Below are positions 37,191 to 47,261 of a stretch of 64,000 nucleotides of DNA, in pieces. Below the pieces are notes generated by a model, which saw only the letters and a list, made by a program, of their open reading frames with translations, did not search any database and was not told where the DNA came from. The DNA is from Devosia sp. RR2S18 (GTDB lineage Bacteria > Pseudomonadota > Alphaproteobacteria > Rhizobiales > Devosiaceae). The position numbers were made by a program, and so were the translations under genes. The stretch lies in NCBI RefSeq assembly GCF_030177755.1, contig NZ_CP126539.1, positions 2,256,001 to 2,320,000 on the forward strand, in the 5' to 3' direction. The number at the start of each line of letters is the position of its first letter. Positions within the stretch are counted from its first letter, which is position 1.

Positions 37191-37562
37191 TCAGGCCGGG
37201 CCAATGTAGCGGGCAATGGTTTCCAGAAAGTGTGGCACCGAGATGGGCTTGCTGATGTAGCCCTCGCACCCACCCTGGAGGATGCGTTCCTCGTCCCCCT
37301 TCATTGCAAAGGCCGTCACGGCAATCACGGGAATATGGGCGAGCTCGTCGTCGTCCTTGAGCCATTTGGTAACAACCAGGCCGGAGACTTCGGGCAGTTG
37401 GATGTCCATCAGTATCAGATCAGGGTGGTGAGCGCGTGCGAGATCGAGTGCCTCCATCCCATTACGGGTTTGGATGACGGAATAGCCCCGCGATTCAAGC
37501 AGATCGTTGAAGAGCTTCATGTTGAGCTCGTTGTCTTCCACGATCATCACTGTCTTGGGCAT
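37191..37562 (-). CDS. divK: Single-domain response regulator DivK
   Basis: 123-residue receiver without an output domain. The acidic pocket is [10 protein letters not shown], the phospho-acceptor is in [13 protein letters not shown] (about residue 53), followed by [15 protein letters not shown] with the switch Thr and the Lys-Pro pair in YISKPIS. DivK signals through DivL/CckA to control CtrA and asymmetric division in this order. AAGGA precedes the ATG. The gap upstream, shared with DUF3572, contains a GAATC (37628), a possible CcrM methylation site. Confidence 0.95.
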   Translation of the reverse strand: MPKTVMIVEDNELNMKLFNDLLESRGYSVIQTRNGMEALDLARAHHPDLILMDIQLPEVSGLVVTKWLKDDDELAHIPVIAVTAFAMKGDEERILQGGCEGYISKPISVPHFLETIARYIGPA

Positions 37563-37660
37563 AAGTCCTTCCCCGTCTCCAAGGGCGCTGGTGGCACTTC
37601 GTTTTGCAGCTTGGATGAGCTAGCATTGAATCTCTTTACAAACCACTCAAGGAGGCCGGT

Positions 37661-37939
37661 GTGGCGCGTCCGCAAGAGGCCGAGACTTCGACCGCAGCCT
37701 TGGCGGATGCCTGTTTGGGCCATCTTGCAGAGAATCCGGAGGAGTTGCTCGCCTTCATGCAGCAGGCTGGCTTTAGCCCAGAATCGCTTCGGCGCTCAGT
37801 TGGATCCCCTGCCCTGCACCATGGATTGCTCGACTATTTCGCGTCCAACGAGCCACTGCTACTCGCCCTTTGCGCCAATGCCGGCATCTCGCCTGAGGAC
37901 TTCATGCGCGTGTGGCACAGCCACAATCACGGCGGCTGA
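37661..37939 (+). CDS. DUF3572 family protein
   Basis: 92 residues, mostly helical and acidic, with the family pattern [20 protein letters not shown] and FLSPEDFM-like ending ([16 protein letters not shown]). Function unknown. It is conserved next to divK and dinB in Hyphomicrobiales. The start at 37661 is a GTG with AGGAGG just before it. Its stop is one base before the TTG start of dinB, implying translational coupling. Confidence 0.85.
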   Translation: MARPQEAETSTAALADACLGHLAENPEELLAFMQQAGFSPESLRRSVGSPALHHGLLDYFASNEPLLLALCANAGISPEDFMRVWHSHNHGG

Positions 37940-37940
37940 A

Positions 37941-39260
37941 TTGAGCGGCGATTGGCTGTGTCGAGATTGTTTGTCACACGGCTCCGGAGAGGGATCGCCC
38001 AACCGGTGCCCGAAATGCGGCTCGCCACGTCTACGGAGCCATGATGAGCTGTTTCAGCTGAGCATTGCTCATGTCGATTGTGACGCCTTCTACGCCTCAG
38101 TTGAGAAACGAGACGATCCAAGCTTGCGTGACAAGCCGCTGATCATCGGTGGAGGCGTGCGCGGCGTGGTCTCCACCTGCTGCTATATCGCTCGACAATC
38201 GGGTGTACGCTCGGCAATGCCCATGTTTAAGGCGCGGCAGTTGTGTCCCGACGCGGTGGTCCTCAAGCCGAACATGGCTAAATATGTCGAGGTGAGCCGG
38301 GCGATCCGACGGCAAATGGACGCCCTTACCCCACTTGTCGAGCCGATCTCGATCGATGAAGCGTTCCTCGATCTTTCCGGTACCGCCGCCTTGCACAAGG
38401 CACCGCCGGCTCTGGTGCTCGCCCGCTTCGCCCAGTCGGTCGAGAAGGAGATCGGCGTGACTATTTCAGTTGGGCTGAGCCACAACAAGTTTCTCGCCAA
38501 GGTCGCTTCCGATCTCGACAAGCCAAGGGGATTTGCCGTGATCGGCGCGGCTGAAACGCTGTCTTTCCTCGCGCCAAAGCCAATCAGCATGATCTACGGG
38601 GTCGGGAAGGTCTTCGCCGAAACGCTCCGCAAAGACGGCCTCACGACGATCGGCCAGTTACAAGAAGAGGCACCAGAAAACCTCATCCGGCGCTATGGAG
38701 AGACTGGCGCTCGACTCGCAAGATTATGCAGAGGCCTGGACAGCCGAGCGATCTCGCGCACAAGCGAGATGAAGACTATCTCGTCGGAGACCACCTTCAA
38801 CACTGACTTGAGTTCGGTTGACGCACTCTCCACCGAGCTCCTCAAATGCAGCGAACGGCTTTCCGACCGACTCAAGGCAAAGAGCATCGTAGGCGACACC
38901 CTCACGCTGAAGCTCAAAACGGCAGGCTTCCGCCTCCGGACGCGGGCTCGCCACTTGATGATCCCCACTCAGCTTGCCAATGTGATCTACGAGACAGGCA
39001 TGTCGCTATTGGAACGAGAGCTCGATGGCACAGCTTTTCGTCTGATCGGCATTGGCGTTTCTGGGCTGGAAGCGGCGGCTGGCACCGATGCAGTCGACCT
39101 GCTTGAACCGCAGATTGCCCGCAAAGCCGCCGCTGAGCGTGCTATGGACCGGGTCAGGTCGAAATTTGGTCGTGAAGCGCTCATTCGTGGCAAGCTTTAT
39201 GGACAAAAGCCTAGCCGTCCCCCGATAGATATTGATGAAGACGAAGGAACCCACAGATGA
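37941..39260 (+). CDS. dinB: DNA polymerase IV with N-terminal zinc-ribbon-like motif
   Basis: Y-family translesion polymerase, about 439 residues. Catalytic acidic residues lie in [16 protein letters not shown] (about 45) and [14 protein letters not shown] (about 145). The thumb follows and then the little-finger domain, with an HhH-like segment near [14 protein letters not shown]. Before the polymerase domain, CRDC and CPKC (residues 7-10 and 23-26) form a possible zinc ribbon, known in rhizobial homologues but absent from E. coli DinB. The start is taken as TTG at 37941, just after DUF3572; the open frame extending upstream through DUF3572 is a shadow. Confidence 0.93.
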   Translation: MSGDWLCRDCLSHGSGEGSPNRCPKCGSPRLRSHDELFQLSIAHVDCDAFYASVEKRDDPSLRDKPLIIGGGVRGVVSTCCYIARQSGVRSAMPMFKARQLCPDAVVLKPNMAKYVEVSRAIRRQMDALTPLVEPISIDEAFLDLSGTAALHKAPPALVLARFAQSVEKEIGVTISVGLSHNKFLAKVASDLDKPRGFAVIGAAETLSFLAPKPISMIYGVGKVFAETLRKDGLTTIGQLQEEAPENLIRRYGETGARLARLCRGLDSRAISRTSEMKTISSETTFNTDLSSVDALSTELLKCSERLSDRLKAKSIVGDTLTLKLKTAGFRLRTRARHLMIPTQLANVIYETGMSLLERELDGTAFRLIGIGVSGLEAAAGTDAVDLLEPQIARKAAAERAMDRVRSKFGREALIRGKLYGQKPSRPPIDIDEDEGTHR

Positions 39261-39715
39261 CCAACGCGATCGAGCGGCTTCGAGAATACGGCTACGAACT
39301 TCCAGCGCCGAAGGCGCCGGTCGCTAGCTACGTCCCAGTCTCGCGTTCTGGCAACATCCTCTATGTCTCGGGCCAGATCTCCAGCAACGAAGCTGGCGTG
39401 GTGATGGGCCTGCTGGGTGACACGATGAACGTGGTACAGGGCGCCAACGCAGCGGAGTTGGCCGCCATCAACGTCCTGTCGCAGATTGCCAATGTTGGCG
39501 GTGTTCCTCTGGACGAGATCAAGCAGATCCTCAAGGTCACCGTGCTGGTTGCCTCTACGCCCGACTTCACCGAGCAGCACCTGGTTGCCAACGGCTGTTC
39601 CAATCTTCTCGTCACTGTGCTCGGCGACAAAGGAAAACACGCCCGTGCCGCCTTTGGGGTGGCCTCGCTCCCCTTCGGCGCTGCAGTAGAGATTGAGGCG
39701 GTGGTAGAGGTTTGA
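39257..39715 (+). CDS. RidA family protein (YjgF/Rid superfamily)
   Basis: 152 residues. Likely a reactive enamine/imine deaminase or a related Rid-subgroup protein. Family features: [18 protein letters not shown], a central [14 protein letters not shown] helix, and [20 protein letters not shown] near the active-site cleft. The catalytic Arg of true RidA (usually in CARxxV near residue 105) is not evident here; the corresponding segment is [19 protein letters not shown] with Arg later. It overlaps the dinB stop by four bases (ATGA). Confidence 0.88.
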   Translation: MTNAIERLREYGYELPAPKAPVASYVPVSRSGNILYVSGQISSNEAGVVMGLLGDTMNVVQGANAAELAAINVLSQIANVGGVPLDEIKQILKVTVLVASTPDFTEQHLVANGCSNLLVTVLGDKGKHARAAFGVASLPFGAAVEIEAVVEV

Positions 39716-39791
39716 TCGCCAGCGTGGTTGAAGCTCTGCACCAGGCTCGCCATATCGAGACCGCACACTCCTGAAGGCACTCCACCACACA

Positions 39792-40970
39792 TTGTCCGCC
39801 AGTAGTTACACAGCGACCATCCATCCCAGTACCGCCAGCATAACCGCTGAGGTTTGGAACGAGCTTGTACCCAGGACGGGTGGAAAGCCCGACAACCCGT
39901 TTCTGGACCACGCCTTTTTCCTGGCCCTTGAAGAGTCGGGCTGCGCCACTGCACGGACGGGTTGGCAGCCGCAACACATAGTTGTGTCGGATAACGCCGG
40001 CACTCCCTTGGGCCTGCTGCCCCTTTTCCTCAAGTCCCACTCGATGGGAGAATATGTCTTCGACCATGGGTGGGCAAATGCTCTCGAACGTGCGGGCGGC
40101 CAGTACTATCCCAAGCTCCAATGTTCAGTGCCGTTCACGCCGGCAACCGCGCCCAAGCTCCTGGTACCCTCTGGTAGTCTAGAAATCGAGGCGGCCTTGC
40201 TCTCATCAGCGCAGCAGCTCGCGATGCAGCGCGAAGCATCCTCGGTCCACATGACCTTTGTGCCGGAGCGCGAAGCCAGCCTTGTCGAGCAGGCTGGCTG
40301 GCTGCACCGCATCGACACACAATTTCATTGGCATAATGACAGTTACGAGAGCTTCGAAGATTTCCTCGGCACCTTAGCCTCACGCAAACGGAAGACAATA
40401 AAGCGGGAACGCCGGGACGCTTTGGCTGATGGGCTAAAAGTGCAATGGTTGAGTGGCTCGGACCTCAAAGAGCATCATTGGGACGCCTTTTTCGAGTTTT
40501 ACGAAGACACAGGCTCGCGGAAGTGGGGCCGTCCTTACCTCAATCGCTCGTTTTTTTCACTCCTCGGCGAGAAAATGGCTGACCGCGTTGTCCTGATGCT
40601 CGCCTATGACGGGGCTGAGCCTATAGCGGGTGCCATCAACTTCGTGGGCAGTGACCGAATCTATGGAAGAAACTGGGGCTGCACGCGGGATGTGCCGTTT
40701 CTCCATTTCGAGCTCTGCTATTACCAGGCGATCGACTACGCCATCCAGCACAAGCTTTCAGTGGTTGAGGCGGGCGCCCAGGGCGAGCACAAGCTGGCCC
40801 GCGGCTATGCCCCTGCCATTACGCATTCGGCGCACTGGATCGCTCATCCCGGCCTGCGGGACGCCGTCGCTGACTACATCGAGCATGAACGCGTGGCAGT
40901 GGAACAAAACAGCGACCTGCTCCAACAGTTTACCCCCTTCCGCAAGGGTGAACGAACAGATCTCGATTAG
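39792..40970 (+). CDS. FemAB/GNAT-like N-acyltransferase (COG3146, 'peptidogalycan biosynthesis' family)
   Basis: 392 residues with the double-GNAT fold of COG3146. Family landmarks: NPFLDHAFFLALEESG near the N-terminus, LPLFLKSHSMGEYVFDHGWA, FLGTLASRKRKTIKRERR, RNWGCTRDVPFLHFELCYYQ, and EAGAQGEHKLARGYAPAITH. The biochemical role is not established; relatives have been linked to cell-wall or lipid modification. No ATG or GTG is available near the beginning: the frame is closed by a stop at 39729 and the first likely start is TTG 39792, with a weak ribosome site. Confidence 0.83.
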   Translation: MSASSYTATIHPSTASITAEVWNELVPRTGGKPDNPFLDHAFFLALEESGCATARTGWQPQHIVVSDNAGTPLGLLPLFLKSHSMGEYVFDHGWANALERAGGQYYPKLQCSVPFTPATAPKLLVPSGSLEIEAALLSSAQQLAMQREASSVHMTFVPEREASLVEQAGWLHRIDTQFHWHNDSYESFEDFLGTLASRKRKTIKRERRDALADGLKVQWLSGSDLKEHHWDAFFEFYEDTGSRKWGRPYLNRSFFSLLGEKMADRVVLMLAYDGAEPIAGAINFVGSDRIYGRNWGCTRDVPFLHFELCYYQAIDYAIQHKLSVVEAGAQGEHKLARGYAPAITHSAHWIAHPGLRDAVADYIEHERVAVEQNSDLLQQFTPFRKGERTDLD

Positions 40971-41043
40971 ACGGCCCTGCCTTCCCTAGCCACCTCCAGA
41001 GCTCTATTAGTCGAGGGAATCGATACGTGGAGACTGGGTACAC

Positions 41044-41460
41044 ATGAGCTATGATCCCTCGAACATTTTCGGCAAGATCCTGCGGAATGAGCTTCCTTGC
41101 CATAAGGTCTACGAGGACGAGAGTGCCCTGGTGATGATGGACATTTTCCCGCAATCGCGCGGGCATGTCCTGGTCATTCCCAAAGCCGCTTCTCGTAACC
41201 TCTTCGATGCAGACCCAGCAGTCCTTGCGGAGGTGATGCCACTTGTACAGCGCGTGGCAATTGCAGCCAAAGCAGCCACGGGCGCCGATGGCGTGAGGCT
41301 AGCGCAGTTCAATGAGACCCCCGCGGGCCAAACCGTGTTCCACCTGCATTTTCACGTCATTCCCATGTATGAGGGCGTAGACCTTGGCAGTCATGGCGGC
41401 GGCAAGGCCGATGATGGCGAGCTGGCGGAGTTGGCGCAGGAGATTGCCGCACGCCTCTAA
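41044..41460 (+). CDS. HIT family hydrolase
   Basis: 138 residues. Nucleotide hydrolase or transferase of the histidine-triad superfamily (Hint type), probably acting on AMP-linked substrates. N-terminal SNIFGKILRNELPCHKVYED and the triad HLHFHVIP (H-x-H-x-H, about residue 100) are clear. The first Cys and His typical of zinc-binding HINT proteins are not all kept. It is convergent with lolD, 16 bp away. Confidence 0.93.
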   Translation: MSYDPSNIFGKILRNELPCHKVYEDESALVMMDIFPQSRGHVLVIPKAASRNLFDADPAVLAEVMPLVQRVAIAAKAATGADGVRLAQFNETPAGQTVFHLHFHVIPMYEGVDLGSHGGGKADDGELAELAQEIAARL

Positions 41461-41476
41461 GCCCAGGCGTCGCCGG

Positions 41477-42163
41477 TCAGAGACTATGCGGTATCACGAG
41501 GCCGCCCTTCAGCGTCACGATCCGGTCTGCCCTGCGGGCAAGGTCGTGGTTGTGCGTGGCAATCAGAGCAGCCGCGCCCTCGTCCTTGATCAGTGCGGCG
41601 AGTGCCGCAAAGACGATGTCGCTGGTTTCCGGATCGAGATTGCCGGTGGGCTCATCCGCCAAAATGATCTTGGGATGATTGGCCGCGGCACGCGCTATCG
41701 CCACTCGCTGTTGTTCACCACCCGAGAGTTCCGCTGGCCGATGCGAAGCTCGCTGTCCGATGCCGAGAAGGTCCAGCAATTCCATCGACCTGCCCTTGGC
41801 CTGCTCGGGAGACTTGCCAGCGATCAACTGGGGCATCGACACGTTCTCGAGGGCCGTGAACTCGGGCAGCAAGTGGTGGAACTGGTACACGTAGCCGACA
41901 GTGGAACGTCTGAGTTGGGTGCGGCCGCGGTCCCCAAGCTGAGACGTCTTGATACCCGTGATCTCCACTTCGCCACTCTGTGGGGATTCGAGCAGGCCTG
42001 ACAGGTGGAGAAGAGTAGACTTGCCAGCTCCCGAGGGGGCGACCAGCGCGACGAGTTCGCCGCTGGCTACCGTGAGGTTAGCGGCTTCTAGCACACGAAC
42101 GGTCTTGGCGCCGTCGCCATAGTGCCGGTGAACATCGGTGAGGATCAGGTGCGGCCTATTCAT
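41477..42163 (-). CDS. lolD: Lipoprotein-releasing system ATP-binding protein LolD
   Basis: 228-residue ABC ATPase. Walker [13 protein letters not shown] (about residue 43), signature [14 protein letters not shown], Walker [12 protein letters not shown] and the switch His in ATHNHDLA. It powers extraction of outer-membrane lipoproteins from the inner membrane with the adjacent permease. The ATG overlaps the end of the permease gene by eight bases. Confidence 0.93.
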   Translation of the reverse strand: MNRPHLILTDVHRHYGDGAKTVRVLEAANLTVASGELVALVAPSGAGKSTLLHLSGLLESPQSGEVEITGIKTSQLGDRGRTQLRRSTVGYVYQFHHLLPEFTALENVSMPQLIAGKSPEQAKGRSMELLDLLGIGQRASHRPAELSGGEQQRVAIARAAANHPKIILADEPTGNLDPETSDIVFAALAALIKDEGAAALIATHNHDLARRADRIVTLKGGLVIPHSL

Positions 42164-43526
42164 AGCGCAGCGCCTCTACCGGATCATATTGTGCGGCCCG
42201 CCAGGCGGGATAGAGCGTCGCCAGGAAGCTCAGGCCGAGCGCCAACCCCACGACCACAGCCACCTCAACGGGGTCTGTCTTGGAGGGAAGCGAGGTCAGA
42301 TAGAATACTTCGGGCGGAAAGATCGTGACACCGAGCGTGTTGGAGATGAAGGCGCGCAAGGGTTCGGCATTGGCCGCAACAATGAGCCCCAGGAGCAGCC
42401 CTGAGAGCGTACCAACGACGCCGATGGTTGTGCCGGTGATTGAGAAAATGCGCATGATGGCTCCGCGCGTCGCCCCCATCGTGCGGAGGACCGCGATGTC
42501 AGCGCTCTTGTCTTTCACCAGCATGATGAGGCTGGAGATGATGTTGAATGCGGCTACCAGGATGATCATCGAGAGAATGGTGAACATCACCACCCGTTCG
42601 ACCTGCAGTGCCGAAAAAAAAGTTTCGTTGCGCTGTTGCCAGTCGGTCAGCACCAGCGGGCGGAGGTTCGGCAAGGCGGCGATGCGCTCGCGGACCGCGG
42701 CTACGTCGTCGGGATTGTCGATGAAGATTTCGACGGCGGATGCCTGCCCGATGCGCTCATAGGCGGCGTCGATCTCTTCATCGGTGGCCAATGGATCAAG
42801 CGGCCCCATGCCTGGCCTCAGAACCTCCTCGTAAAGCCGAAAGTAGTCCTGCGCCGGCTCAAAGGGCATGTACATGTAGAAGCTGTCGAACTCGACCATG
42901 CCGAGATCGAAAATCACGTTGACCGGGTAGGAACGGATCTGCGGCGTGGAGCCGAAAGGCGTCATTGCGCCATTCGGATTGATGATCTGCACCTGATCAC
43001 CAAGGGTAACGCCAAGCGTCGACGCGAGGCGATGGCCGATGGCGACCCCGCGCGAACTGTCCCAATCGTCCCATCCGCCCTGAATGGCGGAGTTGTAGAG
43101 TAGGTCGAGCTTGCGGATATTCTCCTCATCCATACCGCGCACAGAAACACCGGTGGAACTGCCCTGCCCTGAAGCCAGAACCTGGCCTTCGACGAAGTAC
43201 ACGGCGAACTCGACGCCATTTACTTGCTGCAGGGTCGCGACGGTTTCCTCGTAGTCGGTGAACTGTTCTTCGATGGGAAATGCCGTGAAGTGGCCATTGA
43301 GGCCGAGAATCTTGGTCAGCAGTTCCGCACGAAAGCCATTCATCACTGACATGACAACAATGAGAGTGGCAACGCCAATGGCCACGCCCACCATTGTCAG
43401 GCTGGCGATTACGGAAATGAAGGCTTCCTTGCGCCGGGCACGCAGGTAGCGCCCTGCCACCATCCATTCGAACCGGGAAAATGGCCTTGTGCCCTTAGCC
43501 TGCGCCGGAGCCGTTTGGTCCGTCAA
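42156..43526 (-). CDS. lolC: Lipoprotein-releasing ABC transporter permease LolC/E
   Basis: 456 residues: one membrane segment at about 40-65, a large periplasmic domain, and three C-terminal membrane segments (about 320-440). The N-terminal [20 protein letters not shown] is the family signature. There is a single permease gene, as in many alphaproteobacteria, so it may act as a homodimer instead of the LolC/LolE pair of E. coli. The start is TTG, overlapping the proS stop (TTGA), which implies translational coupling to proS. Confidence 0.92.
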   Translation of the reverse strand: MTDQTAPAQAKGTRPFSRFEWMVAGRYLRARRKEAFISVIASLTMVGVAIGVATLIVVMSVMNGFRAELLTKILGLNGHFTAFPIEEQFTDYEETVATLQQVNGVEFAVYFVEGQVLASGQGSSTGVSVRGMDEENIRKLDLLYNSAIQGGWDDWDSSRGVAIGHRLASTLGVTLGDQVQIINPNGAMTPFGSTPQIRSYPVNVIFDLGMVEFDSFYMYMPFEPAQDYFRLYEEVLRPGMGPLDPLATDEEIDAAYERIGQASAVEIFIDNPDDVAAVRERIAALPNLRPLVLTDWQQRNETFFSALQVERVVMFTILSMIILVAAFNIISSLIMLVKDKSADIAVLRTMGATRGAIMRIFSITGTTIGVVGTLSGLLLGLIVAANAEPLRAFISNTLGVTIFPPEVFYLTSLPSKTDPVEVAVVVGLALGLSFLATLYPAWRAAQYDPVEALRYE

Positions 43527-44872
43527 ATGTCGGTCTTTCTTTGTGGTTCGATCAGTGCCTTGAGGCGGGCGACGGCGTCACCAATCGGCAGTGTCTCGCG
43601 TTCACCACTCTTGCGGTGCTTGATCTCGACCTCGCCGGACTTTAGCCCACGCGGCCCCAGCAACAGCTGATACGGAATGCCCACAAGGTCGGCCGTGGCG
43701 AACTTGGCACCCGCCGGTTGATCCCGATCGTCGTAGAGCATGTCGATCCCGGCAGCAGTGAGTTCGCCGTATAGCTTGTCACAAGCTGCGTCGCAGTCCT
43801 GATCACCAGCCTTGAGGTTGATGATGACAGCCTCGAACGGCGCTACCGATACCGGCCAGACGATGCCGGCGTCGTCATGGCTGGCTTCGATGATCGCAGG
43901 CACCACGCGGGTCAGGCCGATGCCGTAGGACCCCATATGCACAACCGCCTCCTTGCCGTCCTGACCGGTCACGGAGGCCTTCATCGGTGCAGAGTACTTG
44001 GTGCCGAAGTAGAAAATGTGGCCAACCTCAATGCCACGAGCGGATACGCGCTTGTCTTCGGGCACGGCAGCTTCGTACGCGGCTTCGTCGACCATCTCTT
44101 CGGTGGCTGCGTAAAGGGAGGTCCAGTCGTCGACGATCGGCTTCAGATTTCCGCGGAAATCGGTATCCTTCGGAGGAATGGGCTTGTCGAGCAGATCGCG
44201 ATGGCAGAACACGGCGCTTTCGCCGGTCTCGGCAAGAATGATGAACTCATGGCTGAGATCTCCGCCGATGGGACCAGTATCGGCGCGCATTGGAATGGCG
44301 GTAAGCCCCAGGCGCGCATAGGTGCGCAAGTACGCCACGAACATACGCTCGTATGCCTTCACCGCCTCTTCCTTGTTGAGGTCGAAGCTATAGGCGTCCT
44401 TCATCAGGAACTCGCGGCTACGCATGGTGCCGAAGCGCGGACGTACCTCGTCACGGAACTTCCACTGTATGTGGTAGAGGTTGAGCGGCAGATCCTTGTA
44501 GGATTTCACGTACGAGCGGAAGATGTCGGTTATCATCTCCTCGTTGGTCGGGCCGTATAGGAACTCCCGCTCATGCCGATCTTCGATGCGGAGCATCTCC
44601 TTGCCGTAGGCATCATAGCGCCCTGATTCCCGCCAGAGATCGGCCGATTGGATGGTCGGCATTAGCAGCTCGACGGCGCCGGCACGGTTCTGCTCCTCCT
44701 CGATGATGCGCTGCACCTTCATCAGAACCTTGTAGCCAAGCGGCAGCCATGAATAGAGGCCTGAGGCCTGCTGGCGGATCATCCCGGCGCGCAGCATCAG
44801 TCGATGCGAGACGATCTCAGCTTCCTTGGGAACATCGCGCAGCACCGGCAGAAAATAGCGAGACAGGCGCAT
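43523..44872 (-). CDS. proS: Proline--tRNA ligase, short alphaproteobacterial type
   Basis: 449 residues, about 120 shorter than E. coli ProRS because the cis-editing (INS) domain is missing; editing would depend on a separate ProXp-type protein. Class II motifs: motif 1 near [18 protein letters not shown], motif 2 [20 protein letters not shown], motif 3 [17 protein letters not shown]-terminal anticodon-binding domain follows (about 345-440). ATG 44872 has GGGAG 5 bases upstream; the longer frame to 44920 is not supported. Confidence 0.95.
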   Translation of the reverse strand: MRLSRYFLPVLRDVPKEAEIVSHRLMLRAGMIRQQASGLYSWLPLGYKVLMKVQRIIEEEQNRAGAVELLMPTIQSADLWRESGRYDAYGKEMLRIEDRHEREFLYGPTNEEMITDIFRSYVKSYKDLPLNLYHIQWKFRDEVRPRFGTMRSREFLMKDAYSFDLNKEEAVKAYERMFVAYLRTYARLGLTAIPMRADTGPIGGDLSHEFIILAETGESAVFCHRDLLDKPIPPKDTDFRGNLKPIVDDWTSLYAATEEMVDEAAYEAAVPEDKRVSARGIEVGHIFYFGTKYSAPMKASVTGQDGKEAVVHMGSYGIGLTRVVPAIIEASHDDAGIVWPVSVAPFEAVIINLKAGDQDCDAACDKLYGELTAAGIDMLYDDRDQPAGAKFATADLVGIPYQLLLGPRGLKSGEVEIKHRKSGERETLPIGDAVARLKALIEPQRKTDI

Positions 44873-45019
44873 GTGAACTCCCGTTGGGACAATCGACTCA
44901 GAGCTTTTGTTGATGCCCACTCAAATCGTACTCGTCCATACGATGCAAGCATGGAAGGCATGCAGAATCTGCGTGACAGGAGCGGTTTTCGTTGTTAGGG
45001 TCCATCGCAATAAAGCAAA

Positions 45020-45147
45020 GGCGGTCCAAACCGCCGGACGTCGACAACGTCTAGGGAGGAGCGTTGGCAGCCGCTTTGTAGCGCGCCTAAGACCAACGTA
45101 TTGTCGAGCGAACTCATATCAGCGGGGCACTTGTGCCCCGCTTTTTT
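45020..45147 (+). ncRNA. Candidate small RNA ending in an intrinsic terminator
   Basis: The proS-DUF1467 gap (44873-45183) has no supported ORF. On the plus strand a series of hairpins leads into a textbook terminator: GGCGGT-CCAA-ACCGCC (45020-45035), GACGT/ACGTC (45037-45051), CGTTGG/CCAACG (45062-45098) with inner CGCT/AGCG, and the terminator at 45121. All flanking genes are on the minus strand, so the terminator has no coding gene to serve. The 11-mer CGTTGGCAGCC at 45062 also occurs at 35460, at the start of the other RNA candidate. No strong promoter is visible. Confidence 0.4.
45121..45147 (+). terminator. Intrinsic terminator without a plus-strand gene
   Basis: A perfect 10-bp stem (AGCGGGGCAC, loop TT, GTGCCCCGCT) is followed by TTTTT. 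Read on the minus strand there is no T-run, so it does not fit the DUF1467 gene. It would end a plus-strand transcript. Confidence 0.85.
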
Positions 45148-45183
45148 ATTACCGCCGCGGAACTAAGCTCACCTTGGTACGGA

Positions 45184-45432
45184 CTAGCGGTTCCAGTAAT
45201 CGTGGACGATGCCATTGCTCACCCCAAGCAACAGCAAGGGTGTGCACACTGCAGCCAAGAGCGTCGCGATGAGTGCCTTCCGCCACATGCGTGGGAGAAC
45301 AGGCGCAGCGGGGTCGGTGCCGTGGGTGATGTCGCCTGCTTCGTGCTGACTTTGCGTGCCTATAGGCAGCACAGCCACAAAGCAGATCCACCAGACAACG
45401 AAGAAAACAGCGATGATGGAGCCGATCGGCAT
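45184..45432 (-). CDS. DUF1467 family membrane protein
   Basis: 82 residues with two membrane helices (about 3-22 and 57-75) and a short polar loop. The N-terminus MPIGSIIAVFFVVWWICFVA is typical of DUF1467, a small protein family of unknown function found beside ribonuclease J and proS in Hyphomicrobiales. ATG 45432 is chosen by family length; AGGA lies about 8 bases upstream. Confidence 0.85.
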   Translation of the reverse strand: MPIGSIIAVFFVVWWICFVAVLPIGTQSQHEAGDITHGTDPAAPVLPRMWRKALIATLLAAVCTPLLLLGVSNGIVHDYWNR

Positions 45433-45509
45433 GAAAATGTCCTTTCGGCTCCTTTTATCGACACTCCGGCCAAGGCGACAGAGGCAGGCGCAGCGCCTAT
45501 CGTCGCAGC

Positions 45510-47183
45510 CTAAACCCGATGAACAAAGACCGACACATTGGGCTTGCGCCCCCAATAGGCGTTCACTTCGTTGCGGATCGCCTTGAACAGCGCGGAGTTC
45601 AGCATCTCAGTGTCGCTCCGCCGCTTTGGCGGAACCGACTTGAGAACGTTAGCGATGGTGTCTTCGACCAGGTCGCCCAACGACTCGTCCTCAGTTTCAG
45701 GTAGTCCTTCGATGACGACATCGGGACCCGACACAATGTGCCCACTGCTATTTACGCAGACGCTGACCACCACATGGCCGCCGAATGACAAACGACGGCG
45801 CCCCTTAACGCCAGATTCTTCAGGTGTGCAGAGTACCAGCCCATCCAGATAGAGCTCGCCGGTGCGAACCTCGCTCGGGAATGTGAGTGGCTCGGGAAAG
45901 AGCCGCACCATGTCACCATTGCGCGCTTCGCAGACATTGGGGATGCCAGCTTCGCGCCCGAGCTTGGCATGCGCCTGGAGATGGATCGCTTCACCATGCA
46001 CCGGCACCAGGACCTCCGGCTTCACCCAGCCATACATCTTTCGAAGTTCGCCGCGACGCGGGTGTCCTGTGACATGGACGAGATCATCGTTGGCTGTAAT
46101 GACTTCGACGCCCCGGTCAATCAGACGGTTCTGGATATCGATGACTTCCCGCTCGTTGCCGGGGATGGCCCAAGATGAGAAAATCATGCGGTCGCCGGCA
46201 TTGAGGTCGATGACTGGGTGCTCGCCCCGAGCTATGCGAGCAATGGCAGCGCGTGCCTCTCCCTGCGAGCCCGTGCAGATCAGCACGCATTTGTCGCGGG
46301 CAATGCTCTTGTAGGCATCTTGATCAAGCAACGGCGGAAGCCCCTCCAGCATACCGATCTCGCGGGCAATTCCCATGATCCTATGCAGCGAGCGCCCCGA
46401 CATGACCACCTGCCGCCCGGCTCTCTCCGCTGCGCGAACAATTGAAATCACCCGTCCGACGTTGGAAGCGAACGTCGTTACGGCAACCCGCTGCGGCGCG
46501 TTTGCAATCAACCTGTCCAAAGAAGCGGCAATCTCCGCCTCGCTTGGGCTTTCCCCCTCCTTGAGGGCGTTGGTCGAGTCGCAAATCAGAGCCAGCGGGC
46601 TTGAAGTGTCCTCGCCAATTCTCTGGAGACGAGCCACATCGGTCGGCTGATTGCCCACTGGCGTAGGATCGAGCTTCCAGTCGCCGGTGTGCAAAACGCG
46701 CCCGGCAGGGGTGGTGATCAGAAGTGCGTTCGACTCGGGGATCGAATGCGCGACATTGATCGGCTCAATGGTGAATGGGCCAACAGTGAAGGGCTTCCCG
46801 GGCTGCATTATGGTAAGGTCGACATTCTCGACGATGCCGTCCCCTGCCCGCTTTGCCGCCAGCATGGCCGCGGTGAAAGGCGTGGCGAAGACGGGCTTCT
46901 CGAAGCCGGGCCACAGGTCGAGAACGGCACCGTAGTGGTCCTCATGGGAGTGCGTCAGGATGAGCGCCAGGACATCGTCGGCGCGGTCCTCCAGGAACTC
47001 GGGATTGGCCATGATGAGTTCGATGCCAGGTAGGTCTGGCCCGCCGAAGGTGACGCCGCAATCGACCACTATCCACTTACGTGACCGTTCGGGACCGAAC
47101 CCGTACGCCGCCATGTTCATGCCGATTTCGCCGACGCCGCCAAGCGGCACAAAGACGAGCTCATCCCTTTGGTTCTTAGCCAT
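45510..47183 (-). CDS. rnj: Ribonuclease J
   Basis: 557 residues. Metallo-beta-lactamase/beta-CASP endo- and 5'-3' exoribonuclease; in alphaproteobacteria it matures 23S rRNA and some mRNAs. Zinc motif LTHSHEDHYGAV (about residue 73-84) with further ligands in VLHTGDWKLD. The beta-CASP region includes CTGSQGEARAAIAR and the phosphate-sensing HVTGHPRRGELRKMY, followed by PVHGEAIHL. A C-terminal domain (about 450-557) ends with the Tyr-rich NAYWGRKPNVSVFV. It lies between birA and DUF1467, all on the minus strand. Confidence 0.95.
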   Translation of the reverse strand: MAKNQRDELVFVPLGGVGEIGMNMAAYGFGPERSRKWIVVDCGVTFGGPDLPGIELIMANPEFLEDRADDVLALILTHSHEDHYGAVLDLWPGFEKPVFATPFTAAMLAAKRAGDGIVENVDLTIMQPGKPFTVGPFTIEPINVAHSIPESNALLITTPAGRVLHTGDWKLDPTPVGNQPTDVARLQRIGEDTSSPLALICDSTNALKEGESPSEAEIAASLDRLIANAPQRVAVTTFASNVGRVISIVRAAERAGRQVVMSGRSLHRIMGIAREIGMLEGLPPLLDQDAYKSIARDKCVLICTGSQGEARAAIARIARGEHPVIDLNAGDRMIFSSWAIPGNEREVIDIQNRLIDRGVEVITANDDLVHVTGHPRRGELRKMYGWVKPEVLVPVHGEAIHLQAHAKLGREAGIPNVCEARNGDMVRLFPEPLTFPSEVRTGELYLDGLVLCTPEESGVKGRRRLSFGGHVVVSVCVNSSGHIVSGPDVVIEGLPETEDESLGDLVEDTIANVLKSVPPKRRSDTEMLNSALFKAIRNEVNAYWGRKPNVSVFVHRV

Positions 47184-47261
47184 AGGTTAGATACTTCCTT
47201 TCGAAGCGCAGCGCAGCGCCTGAGCGATCATTGGCCGCCGGTCGCTGCGCAAGTGTTGTGG

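Noticed and set aside
37170..37940. Upstream extension of the dinB frame through divK and DUF3572
   Set aside because: Overlaps two real genes and has no polymerase homology; dinB begins at its zinc-ribbon-like segment.
45140..45183. Assigning the 45121 terminator to the DUF1467 gene
   Set aside because: On the minus strand the hairpin is followed by GATATG, not a T-run, so it does not terminate that gene.
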